Assembly (NCBI RefSeq): GCF_000425505.1
Contig: NZ_AUDO01000007.1
Location: forward strand, 206,756-270,755
Reading direction: 5' to 3'
Origin: Flavobacterium frigidarium DSM 17623
GTDB taxonomy: Bacteria > Bacteroidota > Bacteroidia > Flavobacteriales > Flavobacteriaceae
Length of the DNA stretch: 64,000 nucleotides
The position numbers and the translations under genes are program-made. Numbering within the stretch: the stretch's first letter is position 1; every line of letters starts with the position of its first letter. This document shows positions 8,609-17,646 of the stretch, piece by piece. Under the pieces are notes generated by a model. The model saw only the letters and a list, made by a program, of their open reading frames with translations. It had not been told where the DNA came from and made no database searches.

Positions 8609-8908
8609 ATGAATGACCAAATAGATAAAAAATTAATTTTAAGGGAAAGCTTAGCTTTACAAAGAACCACTCTGGCTAATCAAACCACCATTCTAGCATT
8701 TTTACGCACCGCAATGTACTTTGCTGTAGCGGGTCTAAGCACGAGAAATGTGTTGCAAATTGAAAATAGTTTTTTAATTGAACTGGCTTTTTATGCTATT
8801 TCATTTTTAATTTTGATATCAGGCATTGTCAATTTTGTCAAGCATCGAAAAAAAATTCAAGAAAACAAGAAGCACATTGGTGATTATAAATTAGCATACT
8901 ATGAGTAA
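8609..8908 (+). CDS. DUF202-family small membrane protein
   Basis: A 99-residue protein with the DUF202 motif (LALQRTTLANQTTILAFLRT, about 14-33), followed by two hydrophobic segments (about 35-52 and 60-83) and a basic C-terminus. The biochemical function of DUF202 is unknown. It begins a tight operon: its end overlaps the methyltransferase by 8 nt, and the next two junctions are 4-nt ATGA overlaps. That coupling ties it to thiol chemistry. The 165-bp gap after the MBL gene lacks a clear promoter, so read-through from that gene is possible. Confidence 0.8.
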   Translation: MNDQIDKKLILRESLALQRTTLANQTTILAFLRTAMYFAVAGLSTRNVLQIENSFLIELAFYAISFLILISGIVNFVKHRKKIQENKKHIGDYKLAYYE

Positions 8909-9689
8909 CGAAATGTTAGATCAAAATTTTTGGGATGATCATTATAAAAACAATACCACTGCCTGGGATCTTGGTACAATTTCACCTCCTTTAAAAGATT
9001 TTTTCGATGCAATTGAAGATAAAGATATCGCTATTTTAATACCTGGCTGTGGCAATACTTATGAAGCTACTTATTTATTAGATCAAGGTTTTACAAATAT
9101 TACTGTGATCGATATTGCGCCTACGCTTATTAAGATTATTCAAAATAAATTTGCAACCAATTTGCATATCGAAGTCATCTTAGGAGATTTTTTCAAACAC
9201 CAGGGTGAATATGATTTGATCGTTGAGCAAACATTTTTCTGTGCCCTACCGCCAGAAGTGCGTCAGCAATATGTCGCTAAAACCCATCAACTTTTGAAAA
9301 AAAACGGGCTGCTAGCAGGCTTATTATTCGATCGAACATTTGATGGCGGACCACCCTTTGGAGGGGATGAAGCATTTTACAAATCGTTATTTGAAGGGGC
9401 TTTCGAAATTTTGACGTTAGAAACAGCAAAAAACTCTGTATTACCGCGCGCTGATAAAGAAGTTTTTATTAAGTTCAAGAAAAATAGTGCTGTTTATGCT
9501 ACAGTGATAATGGTCGAAAATCAAAATTTAGTTTTAACAGATTATGTGACGACAATTACTACTGGTTTAGAGATCATAAATATTAGTGTAAACACTTTAT
9601 CTAATGAAGTTCTCATAGTAAGTACAGAAGAAGTAAACCTATCTAATGCATTTGATTTAAACGGAGTACAATTTAAAACAGTCGTATGA
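8901..9689 (+). CDS. Thiopurine S-methyltransferase-like SAM-dependent methyltransferase with C-terminal extension
   Basis: A class I SAM methyltransferase. The N-terminal FWDDHYKNNTTAWDLG and the motif I region AILIPGCGNTYEATYL (about 44-59) resemble the TPMT-like family, which methylates thiols and related sulfur or selenium nucleophiles. The recognisable enzyme ends near residue 195, matching the usual length. About 65 further residues, rich in Thr, Ile and Val with beta character, follow without a recognised domain. It overlaps the DUF202 gene by 8 nt and the next gene by 4 nt, so it is translationally coupled. The context suggests detoxifying methylation of sulfide or low-molecular thiols; this is inference. 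Confidence 0.75.
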   Translation: MSNEMLDQNFWDDHYKNNTTAWDLGTISPPLKDFFDAIEDKDIAILIPGCGNTYEATYLLDQGFTNITVIDIAPTLIKIIQNKFATNLHIEVILGDFFKHQGEYDLIVEQTFFCALPPEVRQQYVAKTHQLLKKNGLLAGLLFDRTFDGGPPFGGDEAFYKSLFEGAFEILTLETAKNSVLPRADKEVFIKFKKNSAVYATVIMVENQNLVLTDYVTTITTGLEIINISVNTLSNEVLIVSTEEVNLSNAFDLNGVQFKTVV

Positions 9690-9904
9690 AACTAACGTCA
9701 GTAAAACAGCTACTATTTACAAATTGGCACAGCATGCGCTGGATCCGTTTGCTAATCGCAATTTTCTTCATACAACAAGCAATTTATTATCAATTAGCTA
9801 CGTTTGCTTTTATAGCTGCTTTCTTTTTATTTCAAGTGGTATTTAATACGGGATGTAAAACAAATAGCTGCCAAGTAGACTATGCTAAAAAAAGACAATT
9901 ATGA
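9686..9904 (+). CDS. Small cysteine-containing membrane protein (YgaP membrane-domain-like)
   Basis: A 72-residue protein with a hydrophobic hairpin (about 20-52) ending in FNTGCKTNSCQ, i.e. two cysteines four residues apart at the membrane edge. It resembles the small DUF2892/YgaP-type membrane proteins often found beside rhodanese or thioredoxin genes; this is by resemblance only. ATGA overlaps join it to the methyltransferase before it and the thioredoxin after it, so it probably works in the same thiol/sulfur process, perhaps passing sulfane sulfur or electrons at the membrane. Confidence 0.65.
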   Translation: MKLTSVKQLLFTNWHSMRWIRLLIAIFFIQQAIYYQLATFAFIAAFFLFQVVFNTGCKTNSCQVDYAKKRQL

Positions 9905-10206
9905 GTACAAATTTCAATACAATAATCAATTCTGACAAGCCTGTCTTAATTGATTTTTTCGCCACGTGGTGCGGACCATGTAAAATATTAGGCCCAATTC
10001 TTAAAGAAGTCAAAGACGATTTAGGAGATCGCATTTCTATCATTAAAATTGATGTAGATACTAATAAACAATTAGCTGCTCATTATCAAGTAAAAGGAGT
10101 GCCCACAATGATATTATTCCAAAACGGAAAACAATTATGGAGACAATCTGGGGTTATTCAAAAAAGTGACATACTTAAAATTATTTTAGAAAAAAGCAAC
10201 TCTTAG
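9901..10206 (+). CDS. Thioredoxin
   Basis: A 101-residue single-domain thioredoxin with the classic active site FFATWCGPCK (Cys24, Cys27) and the cis-proline loop KGVPTMILF. There is no signal peptide, so it acts in the cytoplasm as a general disulfide reductase. Its place at the end of the DUF202/methyltransferase/membrane-protein operon suggests it reduces persulfides or disulfides formed by the rhodanese-type enzymes upstream. It may be a pathway-specific paralogue rather than the housekeeping thioredoxin. Confidence 0.92.
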   Translation: MSTNFNTIINSDKPVLIDFFATWCGPCKILGPILKEVKDDLGDRISIIKIDVDTNKQLAAHYQVKGVPTMILFQNGKQLWRQSGVIQKSDILKIILEKSNS

Positions 10207-10221
10207 AATTGTACTATTATT

Positions 10222-10264
10222 AAATTAGCCCTACAAGAACAAATGCTTCTTGTAGGGCTAATTT
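10222..10264. terminator. Bidirectional terminator
   Basis: An 18-bp perfect stem (10222-10239 with 10247-10264, core AGCCCTACAAGAA) with a 7-nt loop sits between the convergent thioredoxin and hybrid kinase genes. Confidence 0.9.
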
Positions 10265-10290
10265 ATATTATATAGCAGTCCTAATGTTTA

Positions 10291-13200
10291 TTATTTAAGC
10301 CATTTAACGATCATTTTTTCAAGATCAGATACGTTTATGGGTTTTGGTAAATAATCATTCATACCGGCTTCATAACATTTTTCCTTCTCACCTACAAGTA
10401 TTCCAGCTGTAATGGCAATTATAGGAATATTCCTGTCTCCTTGAATAGCTCTAATTTCCTCTGTTGCTTCGTACCCATTTTTATTAGGCATTTGCACATC
10501 CATAAAAATAATATCTAAGTTGGTTTCTTGATTGTAAATAGCGACAGCCTCGTGACCGTCCCGTGCTTTAAAAATTGTAGCATGAGGTACTACTCGTTTA
10601 ATCAACGTTTGTGCGAGCAACATATTGATTTTATTGTCCTCTACTATTAAAATGTTTTTACTTGTTATAATCTTCTCTGAAAATAGTGGAAAATCAAGAC
10701 TCTCTTTCTTATCAGTTTCTCCAAAAGGTAGTTGTTGTACTTTTTCAAAGTTGATCTTAAAATTAAAATCGCTACCAATGCCATAGCCGCTCTCTAATTC
10801 AAGCGTGCTTCCCATTAAGGCTAACAATTGGTTCGAAATGGCGAGACCAAGCCCCGTACCTCCAAACTTTCTGCTCGTTGAAGTGTCTTCTTGAACAAAA
10901 GATCTAAATATTTTATTTCTATTATCATTTTTAATTCCGATACCCGTATCTTTTACAGAAAATTTAATCAGGCTATGATTATCTCGTCCCTCTTCTAAAA
11001 CTGTGATATCAACAGCTATTGAACCTTCATCTGTAAATTTTAAGGCGTTACTTAGTAAGTTCACTAAAATTTGTTTCAAGCGAACTGCATCGGCCATTAC
11101 TAGAGCAGGAATGCGACTATCCACATTTAATTGTAATGCAATATGCTTGTGTTGTGCTTGATGTTTAAACAAGTCAACCACTTGCTGATTGAGTTGCAAT
11201 AAGCTTACCGCGTCGCTGTCAAGTTCAAACTTACCCGATTCAATTTTGGAGAAATCCAAAACATCATTTACAATTTGCATCAATGTCTTTGCAGACTCAT
11301 TTACTGTTGACATATATTCAAACTGGTTCACATCTAAATTGGATTGCATGAGCAGGTGTGTAAAACCTATAATTCCATTAAGCGGTGTTCGTATTTCATG
11401 ACTCATATTAGCTAAAAACTCTGTCTTGGCTCTATTTGCAGCCTCTGCCTGCTCTTTAGATTTGGTTATTTCCATCTCCATCTGGCGCCTCACAGTTATG
11501 TCGATAAAACTAATTACAACCTCAGCGACCTCATCGTTTTCACCATACATTGGAAAACCATTTACCAGAACCCATTTGTTCTCAACAGTATTTTCATTAC
11601 GTATACCTAAAACAAAATTTTTAATAGCTTTTTTATTTGTTAAGATTTGGTTGATTGGGTAATCCTCTTTCATCATGACCGATTCGTCTTCATTTAAAAA
11701 GTCCCAAAACTTACTTTTTACTGTGGCTCCATGCAATTGCTCTAAATCTAAACCCAATAATGTAGAAGCTTTTATATTACTCATCACGATTGAAGTGCGC
11801 GCATCATGAACAATAATTCCGGCATCGAGATTATTTAGTAAACCTCTATATCGCTCTTCACTTTTTTCTAAGGCAAAATCACCTTTTTTGGCCACAGTGA
11901 TGTCTCTAGACAAACAAATAAAATGCATTTGATCTGTAAGGTCATTTTTCATAGGTGCAACTGACAATTCAAACCAGTGTTGCTCGCCATCTGGCAAAAC
12001 CATACTATATTGTTTTCCTGTAGAAAATCCTACTTCAGCTGCTTCTTTTAACGCAGCAAAGGATACTGCAGCAACATCAGGAGGTAGAAAATCTGTGAAA
12101 TAACTACCAATAATCTCCTTTTCAGGTATTGCCAACATACTAGTATGATGCGAATGGAAGCTGTACATAAACCCATCTTCTCCTACTTCAAACAATAAGT
12201 CAGGAACTGCATTTAAGATACTTTCTAATTTTTTATTGATGACTTTAAAATTTTCTTCCGCTGTTTTTAATGTAGTGATATCCAGCATTGAACCAATAAA
12301 ACGCATAGGTTTGCCATTAGCAGTTCGTATAATTATGGCTCGTTCATAAAAATGGCCATAAGTACCATCAGGTCTCATAAAACGAAACTCATCAGACCAT
12401 GTACTAGCTGTGCCTTTATAACATGCTTCAATATGATTAATAACGCGCTGTTTATCTTCGGGATGCAGTCTCGATCGCCATAGTGCTTTATTCTCTTTGG
12501 TGGTTAACTCTGCTCCTTCGTTGCCAATATTGTCAAGAGAAACTTTATTATGCCAACTCACATTATTTTCAAAGTCTAATTCGAATATGGCATCGTTTGT
12601 TGCAGCAGCAATGATTTCGAATCGAGAATTTATTTTCAGTAACTCTTCCTCTACTAATTTGCGCTCTGATATGTCTGTAATTGTTCCTACATAACCTATA
12701 ATCTCATTATTTTCATCGCGTTCAGGAGTAGCTTGTCCTAAAACCCAAGTAACGGTTCCATCTGGCCTTATAAAGCGGTATTCAGTTGTAGAATTTTGTT
12801 GGTTGTCTGTTGCTTCTTCCCAATCGGAAAATGTATTTAATCGATCATCTGGATGAAGCGCATTTAACCAGCCATTTCCTAACGCCTGCTCATATGGCAT
12901 TCCTGTTATTCGAGTCCAACTAGGATTTACATAAGTCGTATAACCCGAAGCATTGGTTCTAAAAAGTCCTACTGGAGAAGCCTCGGTTAAGGCATGATAG
13001 CGACGTTCGCTTTGAAAAATGGCTTCCTCTGCCATTTTACTTTTGATGTCCCTTTCAATTACTTCAAGTGCAAATGACACATCGCCAGTTGCTTCTTGTA
13101 AAAGTTTAATCTCTTGAGAATCAAAAAATGCTCTCTCATTCGAATAAAAATTAAACGCTCCTACAACTTGACCAAATTTAGTAATGGGCACAGAAATCAT

Positions 13201-15909
13201 CGAATGAAATCCACTCGCAACTGCGGCCTCTTTCCAAGGTTGCATGACCGCATCATTTTCGATATCGTTACAAACTACGTATTCGTTTGTATTGATTGCT
13301 TTCCAAACTGGTCCATAGATGATTTTTTCATTGTCAGTAAATATATCTAGTAACACATTTAAATAGCCATCGTCTTGACCAAAAACCCTAACGGGCTCAA
13401 TTGTTCCTCTTTCGGGATTAATCTTAGCAATCCATGCCATTTTAAACTGCCCATATTCTACAGCTATTTTACAAGCTTCTTCAAAAAGAAACTTTTCATC
13501 AGTAGTTCGCACAATCATTTGATTAATCTGACTAATAAATGAAAACAACCTATTCCCTTTCAGTAATTGCTCTTCTGAAATTATTCGATCCGTGATATCT
13601 GTAACAATACCGTGGTAAGTAACAGAATCATCTGGATTAGCAACTGCTAATGAATTAAGTTCATGCCATACTAAGCCTTTTTGAGGGTGATTGTAACGGT
13701 ATTTACCTTTTAATGGTTTTAAAGCAGCTTTACTATCGGCAATATTTTGTCTTACAAATTGTAAATCATTAGGATGTATAGCTTCAAAAATTTTAGTAGC
13801 ATCCCCTTTTATACTCTTAAAGTTGTATCCATAAATGGATTGTATGGCTTCACTGGCGTATGGAAGGCTTACAACATTTTCTTTATCGATACGCATAGAA
13901 TAGATTAAACCTGGTGATGTAGCCGCTATTTTAGCAAAAATGTCACGCTCGTTTTTTAAAGTAATATTAAACTCTATTTTCTCTGTAACATCTCTAAAAT
14001 TGGCTATAACACCTTGAATACTTTCATCGTGAAGACGATTTGTTATCATTCCTTCCAGCCAGATATAATGTCCTTTTAGATGCTTGACTTTGAATAAGGC
14101 AGGGAATGATTTCCCAGGATTTAAAAGTGATTCTTGGATAAGATTTAAAATATAGTCTAGATAATCAGGATGAAAATAATCTTCATCAGCTATTTCATTG
14201 AACTGTTCGTCACTATATCCTGTAACTCTTTGTGAAGACGGGCTTCTAAATAATACTTTTCTATCTTTATCTATTACGGTAATGATTCCTTCATTATTTT
14301 CTACTAATGCTCTAAAACGTTTTTCACTGTATTCTAACTCATATTCGTATTGCTTTTTAACGCTTATATCTCTAAAAAATAGTGAGAATCCATCTTCTGA
14401 AGGATAAATATGAATTTCTAGCCACTTATCATCGTGCAAATGATTATCAATATAAGCATATTCTTGACTGTCACCACAATGTCGAATAGCTTCCTCAAAT
14501 GCAGTTCCTAAACATTGCGGAAACTGTTTCCATAAATTTTTTCCAAGGACTTTAGTAGGGTCACTATCTAATATTTCCCCAGCACGAGCATTCATATAGG
14601 TATAATTCCAGTTTTTATCTAATGCAATAAATGCATCTGTGATACGGTCAAAAATTGTATTTACTAAGGCGATGTTATTCTTACTTTCGGTAATGTCCTT
14701 TGCAAAACCTAATATCCTGTTTTCAGATATTCTAACAGCTTCTATTGCTCGCCAGCGATGCTCGCCATTCTTGTGAAATCCTTTTACCTCAATCTTTGCA
14801 ATTCCTTTTTTATTCAAGGTCTTCAAAAAGGCTTTTATCTCCTCTTCTTGACCTTCAGGATTAGACATATCTCCAAAACGTTTTTGAAGCATCTCTTCTT
14901 TAGAAAGGCCAGTCATCGTTGTAGCTGCTTTGTTTACCTCAATATAATAGCCTTTATCATTTATGACAAATACGGCATCAGGAGCGCTCTCTATATATTC
15001 CTTAAATTTTGAATTGCCTTCTTCCTCAGCTAATCGAAGTTTTAAAGCAGTTTCCTCTTTAGTTTTCTCGTCAAGTTGTTTTTTAATTAGATATGTTTCG
15101 GTTACATCTTGACTGTTTCCTCTTATTGCTATTAAATTTCCTTCTTGATCTACAATTGCTTCTGCCTTGACGTTAATATATTTGCTTTTATTCGAAAAAA
15201 GCAATTCATATTCTATTTCAAAAGGTTGGTGATCTTTAATTATTAGATTAATATGATGTGTAAAAAGACTGAGTTGCTCCTCACTTAAATGTTTTTCGTA
15301 AACAGCTACCAAGTCTATACCAGCACTCTTTTCTATTCCGTAAATTGCATACAACTCATCAGACCAAAACAATTCATTTGCCTCAAAATTAAATTCCCAC
15401 GACCCTATCTTGGCCATTTTTTGAGCGTCATTTAAGATCTTTTGCCCTCGCTCAAGTTTATCCTTAGCATCTACTAGAAAACTAATATCCCGCCCTATAC
15501 CATAAAAAATATCTTGAGCATGAGTAGCATAGGTAGACCATTGCACAGTTATCGTTCTTCCATCTTTTGCAATTAACCTATTGTGGAAATCTTGGAGAAT
15601 CCCACCTTTATACAATCCGTTGAGCACCTTTTCAGATTTTACTACATCATCAGGATGGATAAAATCTGTAATAAATTTATTTTCAATCTCTTCTTTACTA
15701 TAACCTAGTGCTTTTATAAACGCTGGATTTACCACTTTGTAAAAACCATCAACGCCTGCAACGCAAATTAGATCAATAGATTTATCAAAATAACCTTCAA
15801 AATTATTTCGCATCCTACTTACTACTTGCAATCGCTCAAGTTCTTCTTCTTGATTTCTAGCAATTACTAAAAGTTCATCATAATTATATTTGGTAAAATC
15901 CCTACTCAT
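10291..15909 (-). CDS. Giant multi-PAS/GAF hybrid sensor histidine kinase
   Basis: An 1872-residue protein without a signal peptide or obvious membrane segment, so probably a cytoplasmic sensor. About ten PAS/PAC units fill residues 30-1460, often ending in a DITE/DITD-like PAC motif. A GAF domain lies at about 795-945. The kinase core follows, with HisKA motif NMSHEIRTPLNG (His about 1504), an N box (LLSNALKF), a DTGIG G1 box and FGGTGLGLAIS. A C-terminal receiver domain (about 1750-1872) has its phospho-acceptor Asp at about 1804 in FMDVQMPNKNG. No cognate response regulator or output gene is adjacent, so the partner is unknown. It is transcribed alone, ending at a strong shared terminator. 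Confidence 0.93.
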   Translation of the reverse strand: MSRDFTKYNYDELLVIARNQEEELERLQVVSRMRNNFEGYFDKSIDLICVAGVDGFYKVVNPAFIKALGYSKEEIENKFITDFIHPDDVVKSEKVLNGLYKGGILQDFHNRLIAKDGRTITVQWSTYATHAQDIFYGIGRDISFLVDAKDKLERGQKILNDAQKMAKIGSWEFNFEANELFWSDELYAIYGIEKSAGIDLVAVYEKHLSEEQLSLFTHHINLIIKDHQPFEIEYELLFSNKSKYINVKAEAIVDQEGNLIAIRGNSQDVTETYLIKKQLDEKTKEETALKLRLAEEEGNSKFKEYIESAPDAVFVINDKGYYIEVNKAATTMTGLSKEEMLQKRFGDMSNPEGQEEEIKAFLKTLNKKGIAKIEVKGFHKNGEHRWRAIEAVRISENRILGFAKDITESKNNIALVNTIFDRITDAFIALDKNWNYTYMNARAGEILDSDPTKVLGKNLWKQFPQCLGTAFEEAIRHCGDSQEYAYIDNHLHDDKWLEIHIYPSEDGFSLFFRDISVKKQYEYELEYSEKRFRALVENNEGIITVIDKDRKVLFRSPSSQRVTGYSDEQFNEIADEDYFHPDYLDYILNLIQESLLNPGKSFPALFKVKHLKGHYIWLEGMITNRLHDESIQGVIANFRDVTEKIEFNITLKNERDIFAKIAATSPGLIYSMRIDKENVVSLPYASEAIQSIYGYNFKSIKGDATKIFEAIHPNDLQFVRQNIADSKAALKPLKGKYRYNHPQKGLVWHELNSLAVANPDDSVTYHGIVTDITDRIISEEQLLKGNRLFSFISQINQMIVRTTDEKFLFEEACKIAVEYGQFKMAWIAKINPERGTIEPVRVFGQDDGYLNVLLDIFTDNEKIIYGPVWKAINTNEYVVCNDIENDAVMQPWKEAAVASGFHSMISVPITKFGQVVGAFNFYSNERAFFDSQEIKLLQEATGDVSFALEVIERDIKSKMAEEAIFQSERRYHALTEASPVGLFRTNASGYTTYVNPSWTRITGMPYEQALGNGWLNALHPDDRLNTFSDWEEATDNQQNSTTEYRFIRPDGTVTWVLGQATPERDENNEIIGYVGTITDISERKLVEEELLKINSRFEIIAAATNDAIFELDFENNVSWHNKVSLDNIGNEGAELTTKENKALWRSRLHPEDKQRVINHIEACYKGTASTWSDEFRFMRPDGTYGHFYERAIIIRTANGKPMRFIGSMLDITTLKTAEENFKVINKKLESILNAVPDLLFEVGEDGFMYSFHSHHTSMLAIPEKEIIGSYFTDFLPPDVAAVSFAALKEAAEVGFSTGKQYSMVLPDGEQHWFELSVAPMKNDLTDQMHFICLSRDITVAKKGDFALEKSEERYRGLLNNLDAGIIVHDARTSIVMSNIKASTLLGLDLEQLHGATVKSKFWDFLNEDESVMMKEDYPINQILTNKKAIKNFVLGIRNENTVENKWVLVNGFPMYGENDEVAEVVISFIDITVRRQMEMEITKSKEQAEAANRAKTEFLANMSHEIRTPLNGIIGFTHLLMQSNLDVNQFEYMSTVNESAKTLMQIVNDVLDFSKIESGKFELDSDAVSLLQLNQQVVDLFKHQAQHKHIALQLNVDSRIPALVMADAVRLKQILVNLLSNALKFTDEGSIAVDITVLEEGRDNHSLIKFSVKDTGIGIKNDNRNKIFRSFVQEDTSTSRKFGGTGLGLAISNQLLALMGSTLELESGYGIGSDFNFKINFEKVQQLPFGETDKKESLDFPLFSEKIITSKNILIVEDNKINMLLAQTLIKRVVPHATIFKARDGHEAVAIYNQETNLDIIFMDVQMPNKNGYEATEEIRAIQGDRNIPIIAITAGILVGEKEKCYEAGMNDYLPKPINVSDLEKMIVKWLK

Positions 15910-15966
15910 AAACTATTTTTTTATCTCGCATTCATTACATAAACCGCGAGCTACTAACCTGCTATA

Positions 15967-16004
15967 AGCAATTGAACGTAAAAGTTTTTACGTATAAAAT
16001 TGCT
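15967..16004. repeat. Nested palindrome upstream of the hybrid kinase
   Basis: An outer arm AGCAATT (15967-15973) pairs with AATTGCT (15998-16004). An inner arm ACGTAAAA (15976-15983) pairs with TTTTACGT (15986-15993) around a 2-nt loop. No U-tract follows on either strand, so an operator or cruciform is more likely than a terminator. Confidence 0.65.
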
Positions 16005-16107
16005 ACACTTTAAAGTACACTAAAGTACTACTAAAAAAAATTAAGATGCTAATTACGTGCTACATTTTTTAAACCTTAAGTAATTTATTTTATGGTATTG
16101 TTTTCAC

Positions 16108-16214
16108 TTTGGCGTGCCCTTTATTCCACTGCGTTACACAAGGTCAGGCTATACGCTACAATCTTTTAATTTTTAAGAAAAAATAAAAAGGATTTCCACT
16201 ACTATCCTTCACGC
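16108..16214 (+). repeat. Dispersed structured repeat family 1, copy A
   Basis: It starts TTTGGCGTGCCCTTT, contains AAGGTCAGGCTATACGCTA, then a T/A-rich hairpin (16161-16193), and ends CACTACTATCCTTCACGC. The same order of blocks occurs at 24560-24694 (copy B). Similar intergenic repeats are, from memory, common in Flavobacterium genomes. Confidence 0.65.
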
Positions 16215-16438
16215 AGCTTACTACTAAGAATTCAATCTCAATAACAATACAGCTTGGTGTAATCACATGTACTACGCTACGTGTAAATCATCCATTTTGT
16301 ACTTGTCGAATCTCAGTTATAGTATTAGAATCAATTGCATCCATATATAGTTTGTCTTTCATCAAAAAAGCCTACCCCATAACTAATCAACAAATAACTT
16401 ACAATCAGACACTTAAAAAATAAATCAAAAATAAATGT

Positions 16439-16488
16439 TAACATTTGTATATACAAATAACAAAAGCGTTACATTTGTATCAACAAAT
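16439..16488 (+). promoter_or_regulatory. MarR operator pair and promoter
   Basis: A perfect 16-bp palindrome ATTTGTATATACAAAT (16443-16458) and an imperfect copy ATTTGTATCAACAAAT (16473-16488) lie exactly 30 bp apart. The second overlaps a perfect -7 box TACATTTG (16470-16477). This layout is typical of MarR autorepression. Confidence 0.75.
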
Positions 16489-16503
16489 AAAGCATACTTT
16501 AAA

Positions 16504-16959
16504 ATGACAATTGAAGAAATTATAAAAACAAATACATCTTTAACAAACGCTAAGCGTATTATGTTAAATGTATTGTATGCACAAAACATTATTTCCGAGA
16601 AATTCAGTGAGGTTTTAAAGCCTTATGATTTGTCGAGTGAGCAATATAATGTTTTAAGAATATTAAGAGGACAAAAAGGAGTTGCAGCAAATATGTTTGC
16701 TATTCAAGAGCGCATGATTGCAAAGACAAGCAATACAACTAGACTAGTAGATAAATTACTATTAAAGGATTTAGTTACCCGTAACGTTTGCCCTGACAAT
16801 CGCCGTAAAATTGAGGTAGCGATCACAGCTAAGGGACTAGAAGTTCTAAAAAAATTAGATCCGCAAGTTATCCATCATGAAGATTCCTTCGCAGCAAATT
16901 TAGACGCTACTGAGCTGGAAACTTTAAATAAATTACTAGAAAAATATAGAAATCAATAA
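16504..16959 (+). CDS. MarR-family transcriptional regulator
   Basis: A 151-residue winged-helix regulator. Visible features are KPYDLSSEQYNVLRILRG (helices before the HTH), the recognition region MIAKTSNTTRLVDKLLLK and the wing VTRNVCPDNRRKIEVAIT, ending in a dimerisation helix. One Cys lies in the wing. The ATG at 16504 is preferred: an upstream in-frame ATG at 16435 would put the operators and -7 box inside the coding sequence. It leads an apparent operon with a nitroreductase (10-nt gap) and yceI (44-nt gap). It probably represses all three and is released by a phenolic, quinone or electrophile ligand. Confidence 0.88.
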   Translation: MTIEEIIKTNTSLTNAKRIMLNVLYAQNIISEKFSEVLKPYDLSSEQYNVLRILRGQKGVAANMFAIQERMIAKTSNTTRLVDKLLLKDLVTRNVCPDNRRKIEVAITAKGLEVLKKLDPQVIHHEDSFAANLDATELETLNKLLEKYRNQ

Positions 16960-16969
16960 ACCAACAACA

Positions 16970-17602
16970 ATGAGTACATTTTTAGAAAATCAAAATTGGC
17001 GTTATGCCACAAAAAAATACGATAGTAGCAAGAAAATTTCTGTAGAAGATTTGGATTTTCTTAAAGAGGCTGTTCGTTTAAGCGCCTCTTCTTATGGATT
17101 GCAATTGTACAAAGTAATTGTGGTTGAAAGTGACGAAATGAAAGCACAATTAATAAAGGCTGCTTTTGGTCAAACACAAATTACTGATGCTTCTCATATT
17201 TTTATATTTGCTGCACAAACAAATGTCGGAGCTATAGAAGTAGATGCTTACATCAAGAACATTAGCGAAACTAGAGGTATTCCAACGGAAGCGTTAAATG
17301 GCTTTTCTGAATTGATGAATGGTGCCATCAAAGGAATGAGCGACGAAGCACAAACAGTTTGGACTGCAAAACAAACCTACCTTGCACTTGGTAATCTACT
17401 AAATGCAGCAGCAGAATTGAATATTGACACAACTCCTATGGAGGGCTTCAATGCAGCTAAGTTCAATGAAATATTAGGTTTAGATCAATTAAACTTAAAT
17501 GCTACAGTAATTGCTCCGGTAGGATACCGCCACACTGAGGATGATACACAGCATTACGTAAAAGTTAGAAAGTCTCATGAAGACCTTTTTATAACAATAT
17601 AA
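16970..17602 (+). CDS. NAD(P)H-dependent flavin oxidoreductase (nitroreductase family)
   Basis: A 210-residue FMN-dependent nitroreductase-fold protein of the NfsB type. It starts WRYATKKYDSSKKIS, has the flavin-binding segment LSASSYGLQLYKVIVV (about 40-55), and ends with TVIAPVGYRHTEDDTQHYVKVRKS. Such enzymes reduce quinones and nitroaromatics with two electrons from NAD(P)H. A paralogue of the same length lies at 34229-34861, also beside a regulator gene. Position directly after MarR suggests induction by aromatic or quinone compounds; the natural substrate is not determinable. Confidence 0.9.
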   Translation: MSTFLENQNWRYATKKYDSSKKISVEDLDFLKEAVRLSASSYGLQLYKVIVVESDEMKAQLIKAAFGQTQITDASHIFIFAAQTNVGAIEVDAYIKNISETRGIPTEALNGFSELMNGAIKGMSDEAQTVWTAKQTYLALGNLLNAAAELNIDTTPMEGFNAAKFNEILGLDQLNLNATVIAPVGYRHTEDDTQHYVKVRKSHEDLFITI

Positions 17603-17646
17603 TTCCAATACAAATCAATTAAATACCAACAAAAAAAATTAAACAA

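Larger units (their letters stand above)
15910..16438. other. Long intergenic region with palindrome and dispersed repeat
   Basis: No plausible gene. It holds the nested palindrome at 15967-16004, a tandem TAAAGTAC pair near 16012-16028, dispersed repeat copy A (16108-16214), and an imperfect inverted repeat (ACATGTA / TACGTGT) near 16267-16286. The remainder to the MarR operator is AT-rich and featureless. Confidence 0.6.

Noticed and set aside
16435..16503. Upstream in-frame ATG for the MarR gene
   Set aside because: It would place two operator palindromes and the -7 box inside the coding region, and the added residues match nothing in the family.
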